Part shown: positions 42,723 through 52,372 of the stretch, one piece after another | Numbering within the stretch: the stretch's first letter is position 1 | Layout: each line of letters begins with the position of its first letter | Assembly: GCA_027624955.1 (NCBI GenBank) | Contig: JAQBTG010000010.1 | Location: forward strand, 32,505-96,504 | DNA: 64,000 nt | Direction of reading: 5' to 3' | Origin: Pseudomonadota bacterium | GTDB taxonomy: Bacteria; Pseudomonadota; Alphaproteobacteria; UBA828 | Made by a program: the position numbers and the translations under genes | The notes under the pieces: model-generated | The model's input: the letters and a program-made list of their open reading frames with translations, nothing else | Databases searched by the model: none | What the model was told of the DNA's origin: nothing

Positions 42723-42810
42723 GGGACACCAAGAATTATGCGGAGAATCGGCGCAGAATTAACATAGCGTCCCGGTGATTGCCAGTGCAGGCATCGGAGG
42801 CAATTGCATA

Positions 42811-42839
42811 TTGCGGCCCCCTTCTTGCGCCTCTATGAT
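42811..42839 (+). promoter_or_regulatory. Candidate promoter for ppiD-trpE
   Basis: TTGCGG (42811-42816) and TATGAT (42834-42839) are 17 bp apart, in the tpiA/ppiD divergent gap and about 65 bp before the ppiD ATG. The -10 matches sigma-70 consensus at 5 of 6 positions and the -35 at 3 of 6. Sequence pattern only. Confidence 0.45.
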
Positions 42840-42904
42840 CCGGACCGTCGCTCTCTCGGGAGCAACCCGCAGTTTCAATGGGTTAGAAGGGAATCTTCAC
42901 GACC

Positions 42905-44806
42905 ATGCTCAATGCTCTCAGGAAGGGATCGCAGACCTGGACCGGTAAAGTTATCATGGTCGTCGCCGGTGGCGCGCTGGTCATCTCACTCGGCTTTGGC
43001 GATGTCTTCAATTCGGGAGGGAGTGCGTCCTCCATTGCGATGGTGGGCGACGTCGAGATTTCGACCGCCCGCTTCGCCGCAGAATATCGACGTGAAATGC
43101 AGCGCATTCAACAGCGCGTGCCGACCTTCACCGCCGAACAGGCGATTTCGATGGGCCTCGTGGATCAGGTCCTTAGAAGCTTGGTCGGCGAAGCGCTGAT
43201 CGAGGAAGAAGCCGAGAGCCTCAGCATCAGTGTCGCCGATATCATGGTGCGCAACGAAATCCTCGGGCAAACGGTGTTCACGGGCGAAAGCGGGAAATTT
43301 GACCGGGAGCGCTATGAGCAGACACTGCGGCGTAATAGCCTGACACCCGAAATATATGAAGAACGCATTCGCGCCGGCATCCGCAGCGACCAACTTATTC
43401 GCACGGTGGCAGGAAACCGCAAGGCGCCGCGAGCGCTCTCTGACGCACTTTACCGATTCCGCAATGAAGTGCGCAGCGCCCGGATCGCCATTATTCCGAG
43501 CGATACCAGGTATGACATCGGCTCGCCGAGCTTAGCCGAAATCGATACTTATTATAATGAACATGCCGCCAGCTTTACCGCACCCGAATACCGCACCATC
43601 ACCTACTTGTATCTCACGCCTGAATCGGTCCTCCGCGAAATCGAATTGAACGATGATGATATTCGGGCTGAGTACGAGGCGCGCGCCGCATTATTTGACC
43701 TTCCCGAACAACGTGAAGTGCAGCAAATCCTGTCCGTCGATGAGGCTCTCATCCGTGAGGGGCGAAACATGCTGAACTCGGGCCAAAGCTTCGACGACGT
43801 CTCGGAAGAGCTGGCGCGGCGCGGCGCCACCGTACTCAAGATGGGCGGCATCGAGCGCGCCGCTTTGCCTGCCGAAGCCGGCGATGTCGTATTTCAGCTT
43901 GCGACCAGCGGCGCCAGCGACCCAGTGCAAACTTCGCTCGGCTGGCATCTCTTTCAAGTCGATGAAATTATCCCGCCACGGCGCGTCGCATTCGACGAAG
44001 TGCGCGATGAGTTGCATCAGGAAATGGCGCTGGAAGCGGCGGTCGATAGCCTCTACCGCTTGTCCACCATATTGGAGGACGAGTTGGCGGGTGGCGCCTC
44101 GTTGGAACAGGCCGGTCAGGCAATCGGCATTGCTCCCGTGACGGTGGCCTCGCTCGACCTGCGCGGGATGAGCGCCGGTGGCAGCCCAGCGCTCGGCGAC
44201 TTGGCCGATGCCGGCGAAATCGTGCAGACCGCGTTCACCACCGAAAACGGCGCGGATTCGATCGTCGTCGAATCCGAGGCCAGAAACTATTTTGTTCTCC
44301 GCGTGGATTCGGTCATGCCGCCAGCATTGCGCTCACTCGATAGTGTGCGCCATCAGGTGATGGACGGCTGGCAGGCTATTGCGCGGGGCACCCAGGCTCA
44401 GCGTGCGGCCGGGCAGCTTGCCGAACGGGTCCGCGGCGGCGAGAGCCTTGCCGCAGCGGCACAGGCTGAACGCTATGACGTGGTGCTGGTCTCCGAGCTT
44501 CTGCGCGGCGCCGTGCCCAGCGATAGAGGTGTATCTCAGGAAATTCTGGCCGGGATATTTGAGCAAGACCCCGCCGACCCGCAACCTGTCGTCGGAGAGA
44601 TCGGAGAAGGCTATGCCGTAGCCATGCTATCGGGTGTCGAGTCTGCCGAGCCCGCCGATGAAGCAGCCTTTGCTGAGCAGTTGAGCATCGAAATTGGGCG
44701 CGAGCGCGGCGCCGATATTTCTTCGCTCTACCGTTTCTCTCTCGCCAGCCAGCACGAAGTATCAACCAATCAGCAGGCATTGAAGACGTTCCTGAACACT
44801 CCATGA
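42905..44806 (+). CDS. ppiD: PpiD/SurA-type periplasmic peptidyl-prolyl isomerase
   Basis: A 633-residue folding factor anchored in the inner membrane. An N-terminal uncleaved anchor (about residues 18-36, IMVVAGGALVISLGFGDVF) is followed by a SurA_N-like chaperone region (IAMVGDVEISTARFAAEYRREMQ) and a parvulin-type rotamase domain (REVQQILSVDEALI to QTSLGWHLFQVDEIIPPR, about 265-360). A long helical C-terminus completes it, as in PpiD. It acts on outer-membrane and secreted proteins leaving the Sec channel. Its stop overlaps the trpE start (ATGA), so trpE is translated from the same message. Confidence 0.9.
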   Translation: MLNALRKGSQTWTGKVIMVVAGGALVISLGFGDVFNSGGSASSIAMVGDVEISTARFAAEYRREMQRIQQRVPTFTAEQAISMGLVDQVLRSLVGEALIEEEAESLSISVADIMVRNEILGQTVFTGESGKFDRERYEQTLRRNSLTPEIYEERIRAGIRSDQLIRTVAGNRKAPRALSDALYRFRNEVRSARIAIIPSDTRYDIGSPSLAEIDTYYNEHAASFTAPEYRTITYLYLTPESVLREIELNDDDIRAEYEARAALFDLPEQREVQQILSVDEALIREGRNMLNSGQSFDDVSEELARRGATVLKMGGIERAALPAEAGDVVFQLATSGASDPVQTSLGWHLFQVDEIIPPRRVAFDEVRDELHQEMALEAAVDSLYRLSTILEDELAGGASLEQAGQAIGIAPVTVASLDLRGMSAGGSPALGDLADAGEIVQTAFTTENGADSIVVESEARNYFVLRVDSVMPPALRSLDSVRHQVMDGWQAIARGTQAQRAAGQLAERVRGGESLAAAAQAERYDVVLVSELLRGAVPSDRGVSQEILAGIFEQDPADPQPVVGEIGEGYAVAMLSGVESAEPADEAAFAEQLSIEIGRERGADISSLYRFSLASQHEVSTNQQALKTFLNTP

Positions 44807-46314
44807 GCGCCTCTCCGGATTTCAAATCCTTCGCCCCGGCTTACGAAATGGGCAGGCCGCAAGCGGTATGGACTACCTTCGTTGCCGATCTCGAAACGCC
44901 GGTATCAACGATGCTGAAATTGGCGGAGGGGCGGGCCAACAGCTTTCTCTTAGAATCCGTTGAAGGCGGCGCGGTGCGCGGTAGATACTCGGTAATCGGG
45001 CTGAAACCCGATCTCATTTGGCGATGCTTCGGGCCGAACGCCGAAATCAATACCAGCGCCCGCTATGATCCAGACGCTTTCGAGCCCTGCGCGCAGAGCC
45101 CCCTCGTTTCCATGCGCGCGCTGATTCGAGATAGCCGTATCGATTTGCCGGAAAATTTACCACCGATGGCGGCCGGCCTGATCGGCTATGTCGGCTATGA
45201 CATGGTGCGCCACATGGAGCAGCTGCCCGATCCCAATCCCGATGTGCTCAAGCTGCCCGATGCCATATTAATTCGTCCGACTATCATGGCGATCTTCGAT
45301 TCAGTTGAAGACCTGGTGACCTTGGTGACCCCGGTATGGCCGGAAGATGGGTTGAATGCGCGGGCAGCTTACGGGCGCGCCGCTGAGCGTCTTGCCGACA
45401 CCGTGGCCGATCTTGAGCGGCCGCTGCCGGTTCGATTTGAAAGCGCACAGACCGATATTCCTGAACCGAAACCAACATCGAATACCACCCCGGCGGAATA
45501 TCACCGGTTTGTCGAGCGTGCCAAGGAATATATCGCCGCCGGTGACATCTTCCAGGTCGTACCATCGCAGCGTTTTTCGGCGCCCTTCACCCTGCCACCA
45601 TTCTCCCTTTACCGTGCGCTGCGCCGCCTGAACCCCTCCCCATTTCTCTATTTTCTTAATTTCGGTGGATTTGCCGTCGTCGGATCAAGTCCGGAAATAC
45701 TTGTCCGGTTGCGCGACGACAAGGTGACGATTCGGCCGATTGCCGGAACCAGACCGAGGGGCGCAAATCGCGCCGAAGATCAGGCCTACGCTGACGATCT
45801 GCTGTCGGACCCGAAGGAACTTGCCGAGCATCTGATGCTGCTCGATCTTGGCCGCAATGATGTCGGCCGGGTGGCGCAGATTGGCACAGTCGAAGTCACG
45901 GAAAACATGACGATCGAGCATTATTCGCATGTCATGCATATTGTTTCCAATGTCGAGGGCCGTCTAAAGCCTGGACTCGATGCGGTCGATGCGTTGATCG
46001 CCGGCTTCCCGGCCGGAACCGTATCCGGAGCGCCCAAAGTACGCGCAATGGAAATCATCGACGAATTGGAGAAAGAACGGCGCGGTGTTTATGCCGGAGC
46101 GGTGGGATATTTCTCCGCCTCGGGCGCGATGGATACCTGCATTGCCTTGCGCACCGCGATCGTAAAGGACGGCACGATGTATGTGCAGGCCGGCGGCGGA
46201 GTGGTCGCGGACAGCGATCCGCAAGCAGAATATGAGGAGACCGTTAACAAAGCACGCGCCTTGTTCCGGGCGGCTGAAGAAGCGACCCGCTTCGCCGCGC
46301 GCACCGGGAATTAA
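44803..46314 (+). CDS. trpE: Anthranilate synthase component I
   Basis: A 503-residue chorismate-using enzyme, first step of tryptophan synthesis with TrpG. The N-terminal feedback-site region contains LLESVEGGAVRGRYSVIG. The catalytic part has FQVVPSQRF, the GTRPRGANRAEDQ stretch, MLLDLGRNDVGRV and the C-terminal YAGAVGYFSASGAMDTCIALRT and QAGGGVVADSDPQAEYEE. It overlaps ppiD by four bases. Its partners trpG-trpD-trpC lie 6 kb further on, separated by an opposite-strand insertion. Confidence 0.98.
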   Translation: MSASPDFKSFAPAYEMGRPQAVWTTFVADLETPVSTMLKLAEGRANSFLLESVEGGAVRGRYSVIGLKPDLIWRCFGPNAEINTSARYDPDAFEPCAQSPLVSMRALIRDSRIDLPENLPPMAAGLIGYVGYDMVRHMEQLPDPNPDVLKLPDAILIRPTIMAIFDSVEDLVTLVTPVWPEDGLNARAAYGRAAERLADTVADLERPLPVRFESAQTDIPEPKPTSNTTPAEYHRFVERAKEYIAAGDIFQVVPSQRFSAPFTLPPFSLYRALRRLNPSPFLYFLNFGGFAVVGSSPEILVRLRDDKVTIRPIAGTRPRGANRAEDQAYADDLLSDPKELAEHLMLLDLGRNDVGRVAQIGTVEVTENMTIEHYSHVMHIVSNVEGRLKPGLDAVDALIAGFPAGTVSGAPKVRAMEIIDELEKERRGVYAGAVGYFSASGAMDTCIALRTAIVKDGTMYVQAGGGVVADSDPQAEYEETVNKARALFRAAEEATRFAARTGN

Positions 46315-46324
46315 TCCGGATTTC

Positions 46325-47233
46325 TCAGCACGCGCATTCCAGTGCGGCAATGGTGCTAATGGGAACAAACTCGAAGCCGCGCTTGCGCGCATCGGGCAAC
46401 CAGCGTTTCAATACCGCTAGAGTTTCATTGTGGGGGTGGCCGATGGCCACCGCTCGCCCGGTTTCGCGCGCCAACTCTTCGACGGCGCGCAATTGATCTT
46501 CAATGAAACTTTTCTCGAGCGAGTTATCGAGAAAGACATCTCGAGACGCAAAGGGCATGCGGGACGCCTCTGCGAGGCGGGCGCCAATCGTAGAGTTGAT
46601 CGTTACGGAATCTAAATAGAGTAAGCCACGCGCTTCAAGCTCGCTCAGAACTACCGACATCGCGTGCCGGTTCTGGGAAAATTTGCTGCCCATATGATTG
46701 TTAATGCCGACATATCCCGCAAGGCGAGCCAGATTGTCAGACAATCTGCGCATGAGTTCGTTGTCGCCCAGATTGATCAACAGGGCATTCGGCCCTGGGT
46801 CGGCGGATGAATCTGTCGGCTCCATCGGCATGTGGACAAGAATTTCGAAACCACGCTGCCTAGCTCGCTGCGCAAATTCCGCCGCGCGCGCGGTGTAGGG
46901 CAGAATGGCGAGCGTTATCCCCTCGCCCAGCGCCATCACGCGCACAAACTCTTCTTCGTTATGGCCCAAATCATCGATCACGAGGGCGATGATTGGCGCT
47001 TCACCTGATTCCTTCGACTGCGCGGCATAGCGCCGCCAATCGGGAAGTTCCGATTGCACTATTTCGGAAGACTGCAGATCTGTGATCTCTGATACTTGCC
47101 CTTGCGCCGACCTGCTCACGGCAACCGCGGATTTTAATTCAGTTTCTGCAGCTTCAGCGCCTTGCCAGGAAAACGCGTTGGCTGACAGCAATGCGATGAA
47201 GAACGTGGCGAACACGGCCAACGGAGCGTTCAT
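46325..47233 (-). CDS. Divergent polysaccharide deacetylase (YibQ-like)
   Basis: A 302-residue protein of the YibQ/divergent polysaccharide deacetylase family. An N-terminal signal or anchor (MNAPLAVFATFFIALLSANA) is followed by the deacetylase-like barrel beginning IIALVIDDLGHNEEE. The family is thought to act on cell-wall or surface polysaccharide in the periplasm, but its activity is not established. I start at the ATG at 47233, which overlaps the regulator stop as ATGA; a longer frame to 47275 is less likely. It is odd for a cell-envelope gene to be coupled to a copper regulator. Confidence 0.86.
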   Translation of the reverse strand: MNAPLAVFATFFIALLSANAFSWQGAEAAETELKSAVAVSRSAQGQVSEITDLQSSEIVQSELPDWRRYAAQSKESGEAPIIALVIDDLGHNEEEFVRVMALGEGITLAILPYTARAAEFAQRARQRGFEILVHMPMEPTDSSADPGPNALLINLGDNELMRRLSDNLARLAGYVGINNHMGSKFSQNRHAMSVVLSELEARGLLYLDSVTINSTIGARLAEASRMPFASRDVFLDNSLEKSFIEDQLRAVEELARETGRAVAIGHPHNETLAVLKRWLPDARKRGFEFVPISTIAALECAC

Positions 47234-47631
47234 ACGTCCCGTGGCCCAAGCGCCAGTTCTTGCAAAATCGGACATTCCGGCCGTTCGTCACCATGACACT
47301 TATCGGCCAAATGCAATAAGGTGCGCCGGATGGAATCTAGTTCCGCCATTTTGCGCTCGATCTCGTCGACATGTTTGAGCGCGATGTTCTTCACGACCGC
47401 ACTTGCCCGTCCGCGGTCGTTAAAAAGCGCGAGAAGATTTTTGACATCTTGTATCGAGAAACCGAGGCCGCGCGCGCGGCTCACAAAGCGCAGAACTTCG
47501 ATATCCTGTTTATCATATTCGCGGTAACCATTCGGCGTTCTATCGGGCTTGGGGATGAGGCCAATTTCCTCGTAATAGCGGATTGTCTTTGCCGGCACAC
47601 CGGAGCGCGCGGCCACACGACCTATTTGCAT
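47230..47631 (-). CDS. cueR: MerR-family copper-responsive regulator, CueR-type
   Basis: A 133-residue MerR-family activator. The winged HTH starts MQIGRVAARSGVPAKTIRYYEEIGL. Cysteines C112 and C120 (KCHGDERPECP) and Ser77 (GRASAVV) match in number and position the Cu(I)-sensing residues of E. coli CueR, where Ser77 marks +1 ions. It should twist the promoter of the copper exporter gene 5 kb away, whose operator fits this family. The ATG at 47631 gives the family N-terminus; the frame upstream lies in the next gene. Confidence 0.92.
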   Translation of the reverse strand: MQIGRVAARSGVPAKTIRYYEEIGLIPKPDRTPNGYREYDKQDIEVLRFVSRARGLGFSIQDVKNLLALFNDRGRASAVVKNIALKHVDEIERKMAELDSIRRTLLHLADKCHGDERPECPILQELALGPRDV

Positions 47632-47656
47632 CACGCTTATCCTTAGCGCAGCTTCT

Positions 47657-49189
47657 TCATAGGATGGCGCCGACTTGCCACGGCACGAACTCCTCATCGC
47701 CGAAGCCGAACGCTTCGCTCTTACTCGGCTCACCGGAGGCCGTGCGGAGAATAAGCTCGAAGATTTCCTGCCCGAGATTTTCTACATTGGCGTCGCCATC
47801 GACGATGCGACCGCAGTTGATATCCATATCCTCTTGCATGCGCCCAAACATTTCGCTGTTTGTCGCAAGTTTGAGGCTGGGCGTCGGCTTGCAACCGAAG
47901 ACGGAACCTCGCCCGGTGGTGAAACAAACGACATTGGCACCACCGGCCACCATGCCTGTGACGGATACTGGGTCGTAGCCCGGTGTGTCCATAAAGACGA
48001 ACCCCTTCGACCGGACGGCTTCGGCATACCGATAAACCTCGACCAAATTGCTGGTGCCGCCCTTCGCAGCGGCGCCAAGTGATTTTTCCAAAATTGTGGT
48101 GAGTCCACCCGCTTTGTTGCCCGGCGTCGGGTTGTTGTCGACAACGGCTCCGTTTTTCTTTGTGTAGTCTTCCCACCAGGCAATACGCTCCAACAGTTTG
48201 CGGCCGACGGATTCCGATTCGGCGCGTCGGATAAGGAGGTGTTCTGCGCCATATATTTCGGGCGTTTCGCCAAGAATCGCCGTGCCGCCATTGCGCACCA
48301 AAAGGTCGGCGGCGGCACCCAAGGCCGGATTCGCGGTGACACCCGAAAACGCATCGGAGCCGCCGCACTCCATGCCAAGCGTAATATGGCTAGCCGAGAC
48401 GGTCTCACGTTTTGCCGCATCGGCCGCCGGTAGCATAGCTTCGATGCAAGCGATTCCCTCGCGCACCGAAGCATTGGTGCCACCCATGGCCTGTATCGTT
48501 TTGGTGTGCAGCGTCTCTCCCGTTGCAAGCCCGAGATCGTCCACCAGGCTATCGACCTGATTGATTTCGCAGCCTAAGCCCAACAAAAGGGTGCCAGCGA
48601 TATTCGGGTGTACGGAATATCCGGCGATACAGCGGCGCAAATAGTCCCAGCCTTCGCCGTGAGAAGCGGTGCCACACCCGGAGCCATGGCTCAGCGCGAT
48701 CACGCCATCGACATTTGGCCACTGATCCAGAGCGGGGCCGCGAAAATGGTCGGCTATATAGCGTGCGACCGTGGCCGAGCAGTTTACGCTGGTAATGACG
48801 GCAAGATAATTGCGCGTCGCGACGCGGCCATCGGCGCGAACGATACCTTGGAACGTGGCGCGCTCGCCCTCAGGGATAAATTTAGTGGGCTTAGCATCCA
48901 CGCCGAATTCATAGTCGCGGGCGAACTCTGCAAAAACGAGATTGTGATCATGGACATGCTGTCCGGGCGCAATATCACAGGTAGCGAAGCCGATAGTCTG
49001 GCCATATTTCCGCACTGCCTCATCCTTGGCGATGTCGGCGGTGGCGATTTTGTGGCCAAACGGAATAGCGTCCGTCACATACAGAATTATACCGTTTTCC
49101 GGCAATTCGGTGCCGGCCTGCATATCGCCCTTGCTGACAACAACATTGTCAGAGGCGTGCAGCCGCAATACGGCATCATCATTTCTCAT
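47657..49189 (-). CDS. Altronate/galactarate dehydratase family protein (UxaA)
   Basis: A 510-residue iron-dependent sugar-acid dehydratase of the UxaA/GarD family, with both halves in one chain. An N-terminal SAF-like domain (LHASDNVVVSKGDMQAGTEL) is followed by the catalytic part with THTEGCG-like SHGSGCG, GLGCEINQVD, ECGGSDAFSG and TTGRGSVFG. It would dehydrate altronate or galactarate-like acids to 2-keto-3-deoxy acids. No uronate pathway partners are visible. The start is uncertain: ATG 49189 follows GGTGA; GTG codons lie at 49198 and 49201. Confidence 0.87.
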   Translation of the reverse strand: MRNDDAVLRLHASDNVVVSKGDMQAGTELPENGIILYVTDAIPFGHKIATADIAKDEAVRKYGQTIGFATCDIAPGQHVHDHNLVFAEFARDYEFGVDAKPTKFIPEGERATFQGIVRADGRVATRNYLAVITSVNCSATVARYIADHFRGPALDQWPNVDGVIALSHGSGCGTASHGEGWDYLRRCIAGYSVHPNIAGTLLLGLGCEINQVDSLVDDLGLATGETLHTKTIQAMGGTNASVREGIACIEAMLPAADAAKRETVSASHITLGMECGGSDAFSGVTANPALGAAADLLVRNGGTAILGETPEIYGAEHLLIRRAESESVGRKLLERIAWWEDYTKKNGAVVDNNPTPGNKAGGLTTILEKSLGAAAKGGTSNLVEVYRYAEAVRSKGFVFMDTPGYDPVSVTGMVAGGANVVCFTTGRGSVFGCKPTPSLKLATNSEMFGRMQEDMDINCGRIVDGDANVENLGQEIFELILRTASGEPSKSEAFGFGDEEFVPWQVGAIL

Positions 49190-49248
49190 CGGATTCACCA
49201 CAGAATTTCAACGCGGGGCTCAAGTATAAAGCAATAGTCAGGCGCTCA

Positions 49249-49881
49249 CTACTGGGAGGCTTTTGGCGGGCGGTTTGCTGGTCGAGCGACAATGAGGCGG
49301 ATAATATCGTCAACCAGAAAGTGGTTTTCGACTTCTTCAAATCCAGCCTCTTCGAGATAGAGATGGGTGTTGCGGTCGAAGGCGGCTCCATAGGCGAAGC
49401 GCACCCAGGGCGCCCACAGGCGCATGATGAAACGCTTCATGGGGTTTCTTGAATAGCTGTATTCGAGAAGACGGATTTCTCCATCGGGCTTGCAGATACG
49501 CGCCAATTCCTTCAGCGCCGGCAATTGATGCTCTCCCGCGAGCACGCAAAACAGGAAAGTCGAAACCACGGCGTCGAAACTGTTGTCCTCAAAGGATGTG
49601 TGCATGACATCCATTTCGACCAGTGCCACATCGCGGCCCTCTTCGTCGCGCCGACTGCTGGCGCGTGCCAGCATCGCGGGGCTGAGGTCAATTCCCACCA
49701 TGTCGCTGTCTTGCGGATAAAACGGGATATTGCGCCCCGTACCGACACCGGCATCCAGGATGCGCCCGGACAGACCGGCAAAGAGAAGCGGCCGTATCGG
49801 TTGATAGCGTTTGCGCTCAAACGGTGCGTCGAGCAGATCGTACCATCTGGCGATACGTTGATAGGTAGCGCGTCGGCTCAT
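49249..49881 (-). CDS. Class I SAM-dependent methyltransferase
   Basis: A 210-residue methyltransferase. SAM-binding motif I is ILDAGVGTGRNIPFYP, followed by the acidic GIDLSPAMLARA and VEMDVMHTSFEDNSFDAVVSTF. The shape and the C-terminal EAGFEEVENHFLVDDIIRLIVAR resemble UbiE/phosphatidylethanolamine N-methyltransferase-like enzymes, and PmtA-type lipid methylation is one possibility. Substrate unknown. The ATG at 49881 follows the copA stop by four bases and is preferred to the ATG at 49917 inside copA. Tight coupling suggests cotranscription with the copper exporter. Confidence 0.88.
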   Translation of the reverse strand: MSRRATYQRIARWYDLLDAPFERKRYQPIRPLLFAGLSGRILDAGVGTGRNIPFYPQDSDMVGIDLSPAMLARASSRRDEEGRDVALVEMDVMHTSFEDNSFDAVVSTFLFCVLAGEHQLPALKELARICKPDGEIRLLEYSYSRNPMKRFIMRLWAPWVRFAYGAAFDRNTHLYLEEAGFEEVENHFLVDDIIRLIVARPANRPPKASQ

Positions 49882-49885
49882 GCGC

Positions 49886-52186
49886 CTACAGCCTAGCCGC
49901 GCGGAGACGCAGCGCATTGGATATGACGGATACCGAACTAAGACTCATGGCGACGCTGGCAATCATGGGATTGAGCAAGAGTCCGAAGGGCAGAAACAAA
50001 ACGCCGGCCGCGATGGGAATACCGAGAAAATTATAGGCGAAGGCGAAAAACAGATTCTGGCGAATATTACGCATCGTCGCCCGGCTGAGCTGACGCGCCC
50101 GGGCGATGCCGCCCAAATCGCCGCGCAACAAAGTTATCGCCGCCGCTTCGATGGCGACATCAGTGCCAGTTCCCATGGCGATGCCAATATGCGCCGCTGC
50201 CAGGGCGGGCGCATCGTTGACGCCGTCGCCGGCCATGGCGACAATCCGCCCCTCGGCGCGCAGTTTTTGCACCACCTCCTGCTTTTGCGCCGGCAGCACT
50301 TCGGCCTGGACCTCGTCGATCCCGAGCGCCGCGGCAACCGAATTTGCGGTTGCGAGATTATCGCCGGACAGCATGACGACGCGCACGCCGTCGGCGTGCA
50401 GCCGGCGCATGGCCTCATATGATGACTCCTTGATCCTGTCCTCCACCGCAATAAGACCGGCGGCGGCGCCGTCTAAGGCGACGAACATGACCGTGCGGCC
50501 GGCCGCGCGGTGCGGCTCGGCAAAAACTTCGAGCTGGCCGATATCGATATTTTTTTCTGAGAACAGGCGGGCATTGCCAAGATTCACCACGACGCCTTTG
50601 ACCTGTCCCGTCACGCCACGGCCGATTTCGGCCTGGAACGCGTTCGCCTCGCTTATGCCGAGCGATTTCTCGGCTGCAGCATCCATGATCGCGCGCGCCA
50701 AGGGGTGCTCACTGGCGCGCTCCAAGCCTGCGGCCAAGCGGAGTATGTCGTCTTCCCGATGACCTGAAAGCACCTCGATCGCCGCCACCCTGGGCTTGCC
50801 TTCTGTCAGAGTCCCGGTTTTATCGACCACAAGCGTATCGATTTTTTCAAACAGCTCCAGCGCTTCGGCATTGCGGATTAAGACGCCTACTTGTGCGCCG
50901 CGCCCGATGCCCACCATGATCGACATCGGCGTCGCCAGGCCAAGCGCGCACGGACAGGCGATGATCAAAACGGCGACCGCATTGACGAGGGCGTATCCCA
51001 GGCTTGGCGCCGGCCCAAATATCCCCCAGACCACGGCGGTTGCCAGCGCCACGGCGAGAACGACCGGAACGAACACCGCGGCGACCCGGTCGGCGCTGCG
51101 CTGGATCGGCGCCCGGCTGCGCCTGGCTTCGCTGACCATCTGTACAATGCGGAACAAGAGCGTTTCCTCGCCGACATGTTCGGCCTGCATAATGAACGCG
51201 CCGCTCGAATTCATCGTGCCGCCGGTGACGGCGTCGCCCGCGGTTTTTTCAACAGGCAGCGATTCGCCGGTCATCATCGATTCATCTATGGCGCTGCCGC
51301 CCTCGAGGACCACGCCGTCAACCGGCACCTTTTCGCCGGGGCGCACACGTAAGCGGTCTCCGACCTTGACTGCCGCCAGCGCGATGTCGTTTTCCGAGCC
51401 GTTCGCGCGGACGATTCGCGCCACTGCCGGGGCGAGATCCAGCAGCGCTTGAATCGCCGCTCCGGTCCGCGCGCGGGCGCGCAATTCCAACACCTGGCCG
51501 AGAATGACCAGAACGATGATGACACCCGCGGCTTCGAAATATACCGGAACGTTCCCCGCCGCCGAGCGGAACGCCGAGGGAAATATGTGCGGCACTGCGG
51601 TCGCGACAATGCTGTAGACGAATGCGACGCCGGTGCCGAGCGCAATTAAGGTGAACATGTTGAGATTGCCGCTGGTCACCGATCGCCAGCCGCGCTCGAA
51701 AAATGGCCAACCACCCCACAGCACGATCGGCGCTGCCAGAACCAGCTGAATCCAGGTCCACAGCCGCACTGAGGCGATTTGCTGCAACGGTTCGCCCGGT
51801 ACCATTTCAGACATTGCGATAAACAGCAGCGGCAGGGCAAGTGCGCTGCCAAACCACAGGCGCCGGCGCATGCTGATCAGTTCCGGGTCTTCCGCCGCAT
51901 CCAATTGGATTGTTTGTGGCTCCAGCGGCATCCCGCAAATCGGGCAGTCGCCGGGCTCTTTGGCCTCGACTTCCGGGTGCATCGGGCAGATGTATTTGGT
52001 CTCGCGGAGAGGCACATAGCTTGCCTCCAACGCCATGCCGCAACTGGGGCAAATGCTCGGCCGCGCGCTCTCTATTCCCGGACACATCGGACAGGTATAT
52101 TTTTCGCCGGGGTCTGCCGGCGATGTTCTTGGCGCATCGCCAGGTTCGCAACATGAGTGCGCGTGGGTTGGTGTGTTTGTATTCAT
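49886..52186 (-). CDS. copA: Copper-exporting P-type ATPase, P1B family
   Basis: A 766-residue inner-membrane ATPase that pumps Cu(I) out of the cytoplasm. Instead of GMxCxxC domains, the N-terminus has two short heavy-metal-binding modules (about residues 30-54, YTCPMCPG...CPSCGM, and 65-88, YICPMHPE...CPICGM) and a CC pair at 12-13. The pump shows the CPC motif near residue 412, DKTGT near 454 with the phosphorylated Asp, the HP motif (SEHPLA) and GDGVND, plus eight predicted helices. A CueR-type operator sits upstream. It probably leads a run with the methyltransferase, UxaA-like, CueR-like and YibQ-like genes. Confidence 0.96.
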   Translation of the reverse strand: MNTNTPTHAHSCCEPGDAPRTSPADPGEKYTCPMCPGIESARPSICPSCGMALEASYVPLRETKYICPMHPEVEAKEPGDCPICGMPLEPQTIQLDAAEDPELISMRRRLWFGSALALPLLFIAMSEMVPGEPLQQIASVRLWTWIQLVLAAPIVLWGGWPFFERGWRSVTSGNLNMFTLIALGTGVAFVYSIVATAVPHIFPSAFRSAAGNVPVYFEAAGVIIVLVILGQVLELRARARTGAAIQALLDLAPAVARIVRANGSENDIALAAVKVGDRLRVRPGEKVPVDGVVLEGGSAIDESMMTGESLPVEKTAGDAVTGGTMNSSGAFIMQAEHVGEETLLFRIVQMVSEARRSRAPIQRSADRVAAVFVPVVLAVALATAVVWGIFGPAPSLGYALVNAVAVLIIACPCALGLATPMSIMVGIGRGAQVGVLIRNAEALELFEKIDTLVVDKTGTLTEGKPRVAAIEVLSGHREDDILRLAAGLERASEHPLARAIMDAAAEKSLGISEANAFQAEIGRGVTGQVKGVVVNLGNARLFSEKNIDIGQLEVFAEPHRAAGRTVMFVALDGAAAGLIAVEDRIKESSYEAMRRLHADGVRVVMLSGDNLATANSVAAALGIDEVQAEVLPAQKQEVVQKLRAEGRIVAMAGDGVNDAPALAAAHIGIAMGTGTDVAIEAAAITLLRGDLGGIARARQLSRATMRNIRQNLFFAFAYNFLGIPIAAGVLFLPFGLLLNPMIASVAMSLSSVSVISNALRLRAARL

Positions 52187-52259
52187 ATGCGGTGTTCAAA
52201 CTGGGAAGACAGTGGCGTATAAAGCCTGCCGGAAAACAGGGTGCTCATAAGTAGTATAT

Positions 52260-52285
52260 GGTCCTTCCAGTTGCCGGAAGGTCAA
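52260..52285 (-). promoter_or_regulatory. CueR-type operator/promoter of copA
   Basis: The perfect inverted repeat CCTTCC-N7-GGAAGG (52263-52268 and 52276-52281) overlaps a -35 that reads TTGACC on the minus strand (52285-52280). This matches the known CueR copA operator, TTGACCTTCC-N7-GGAAGG. A 19-bp spacer would give -10 CATATA (52260-52255), the over-long spacing of MerR-controlled promoters; TATACT two bases further is the better hexamer. It lies about 75 bp before the copA ATG. Confidence 0.87.
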
Positions 52286-52372
52286 TGGTCAGGTTGGCCG
52301 CAGATTGCGCCCACGCTAGGCGCCCGTAAACGGCTGATGCATTTTACAAAAAGGACGCTATAACATATTGAT

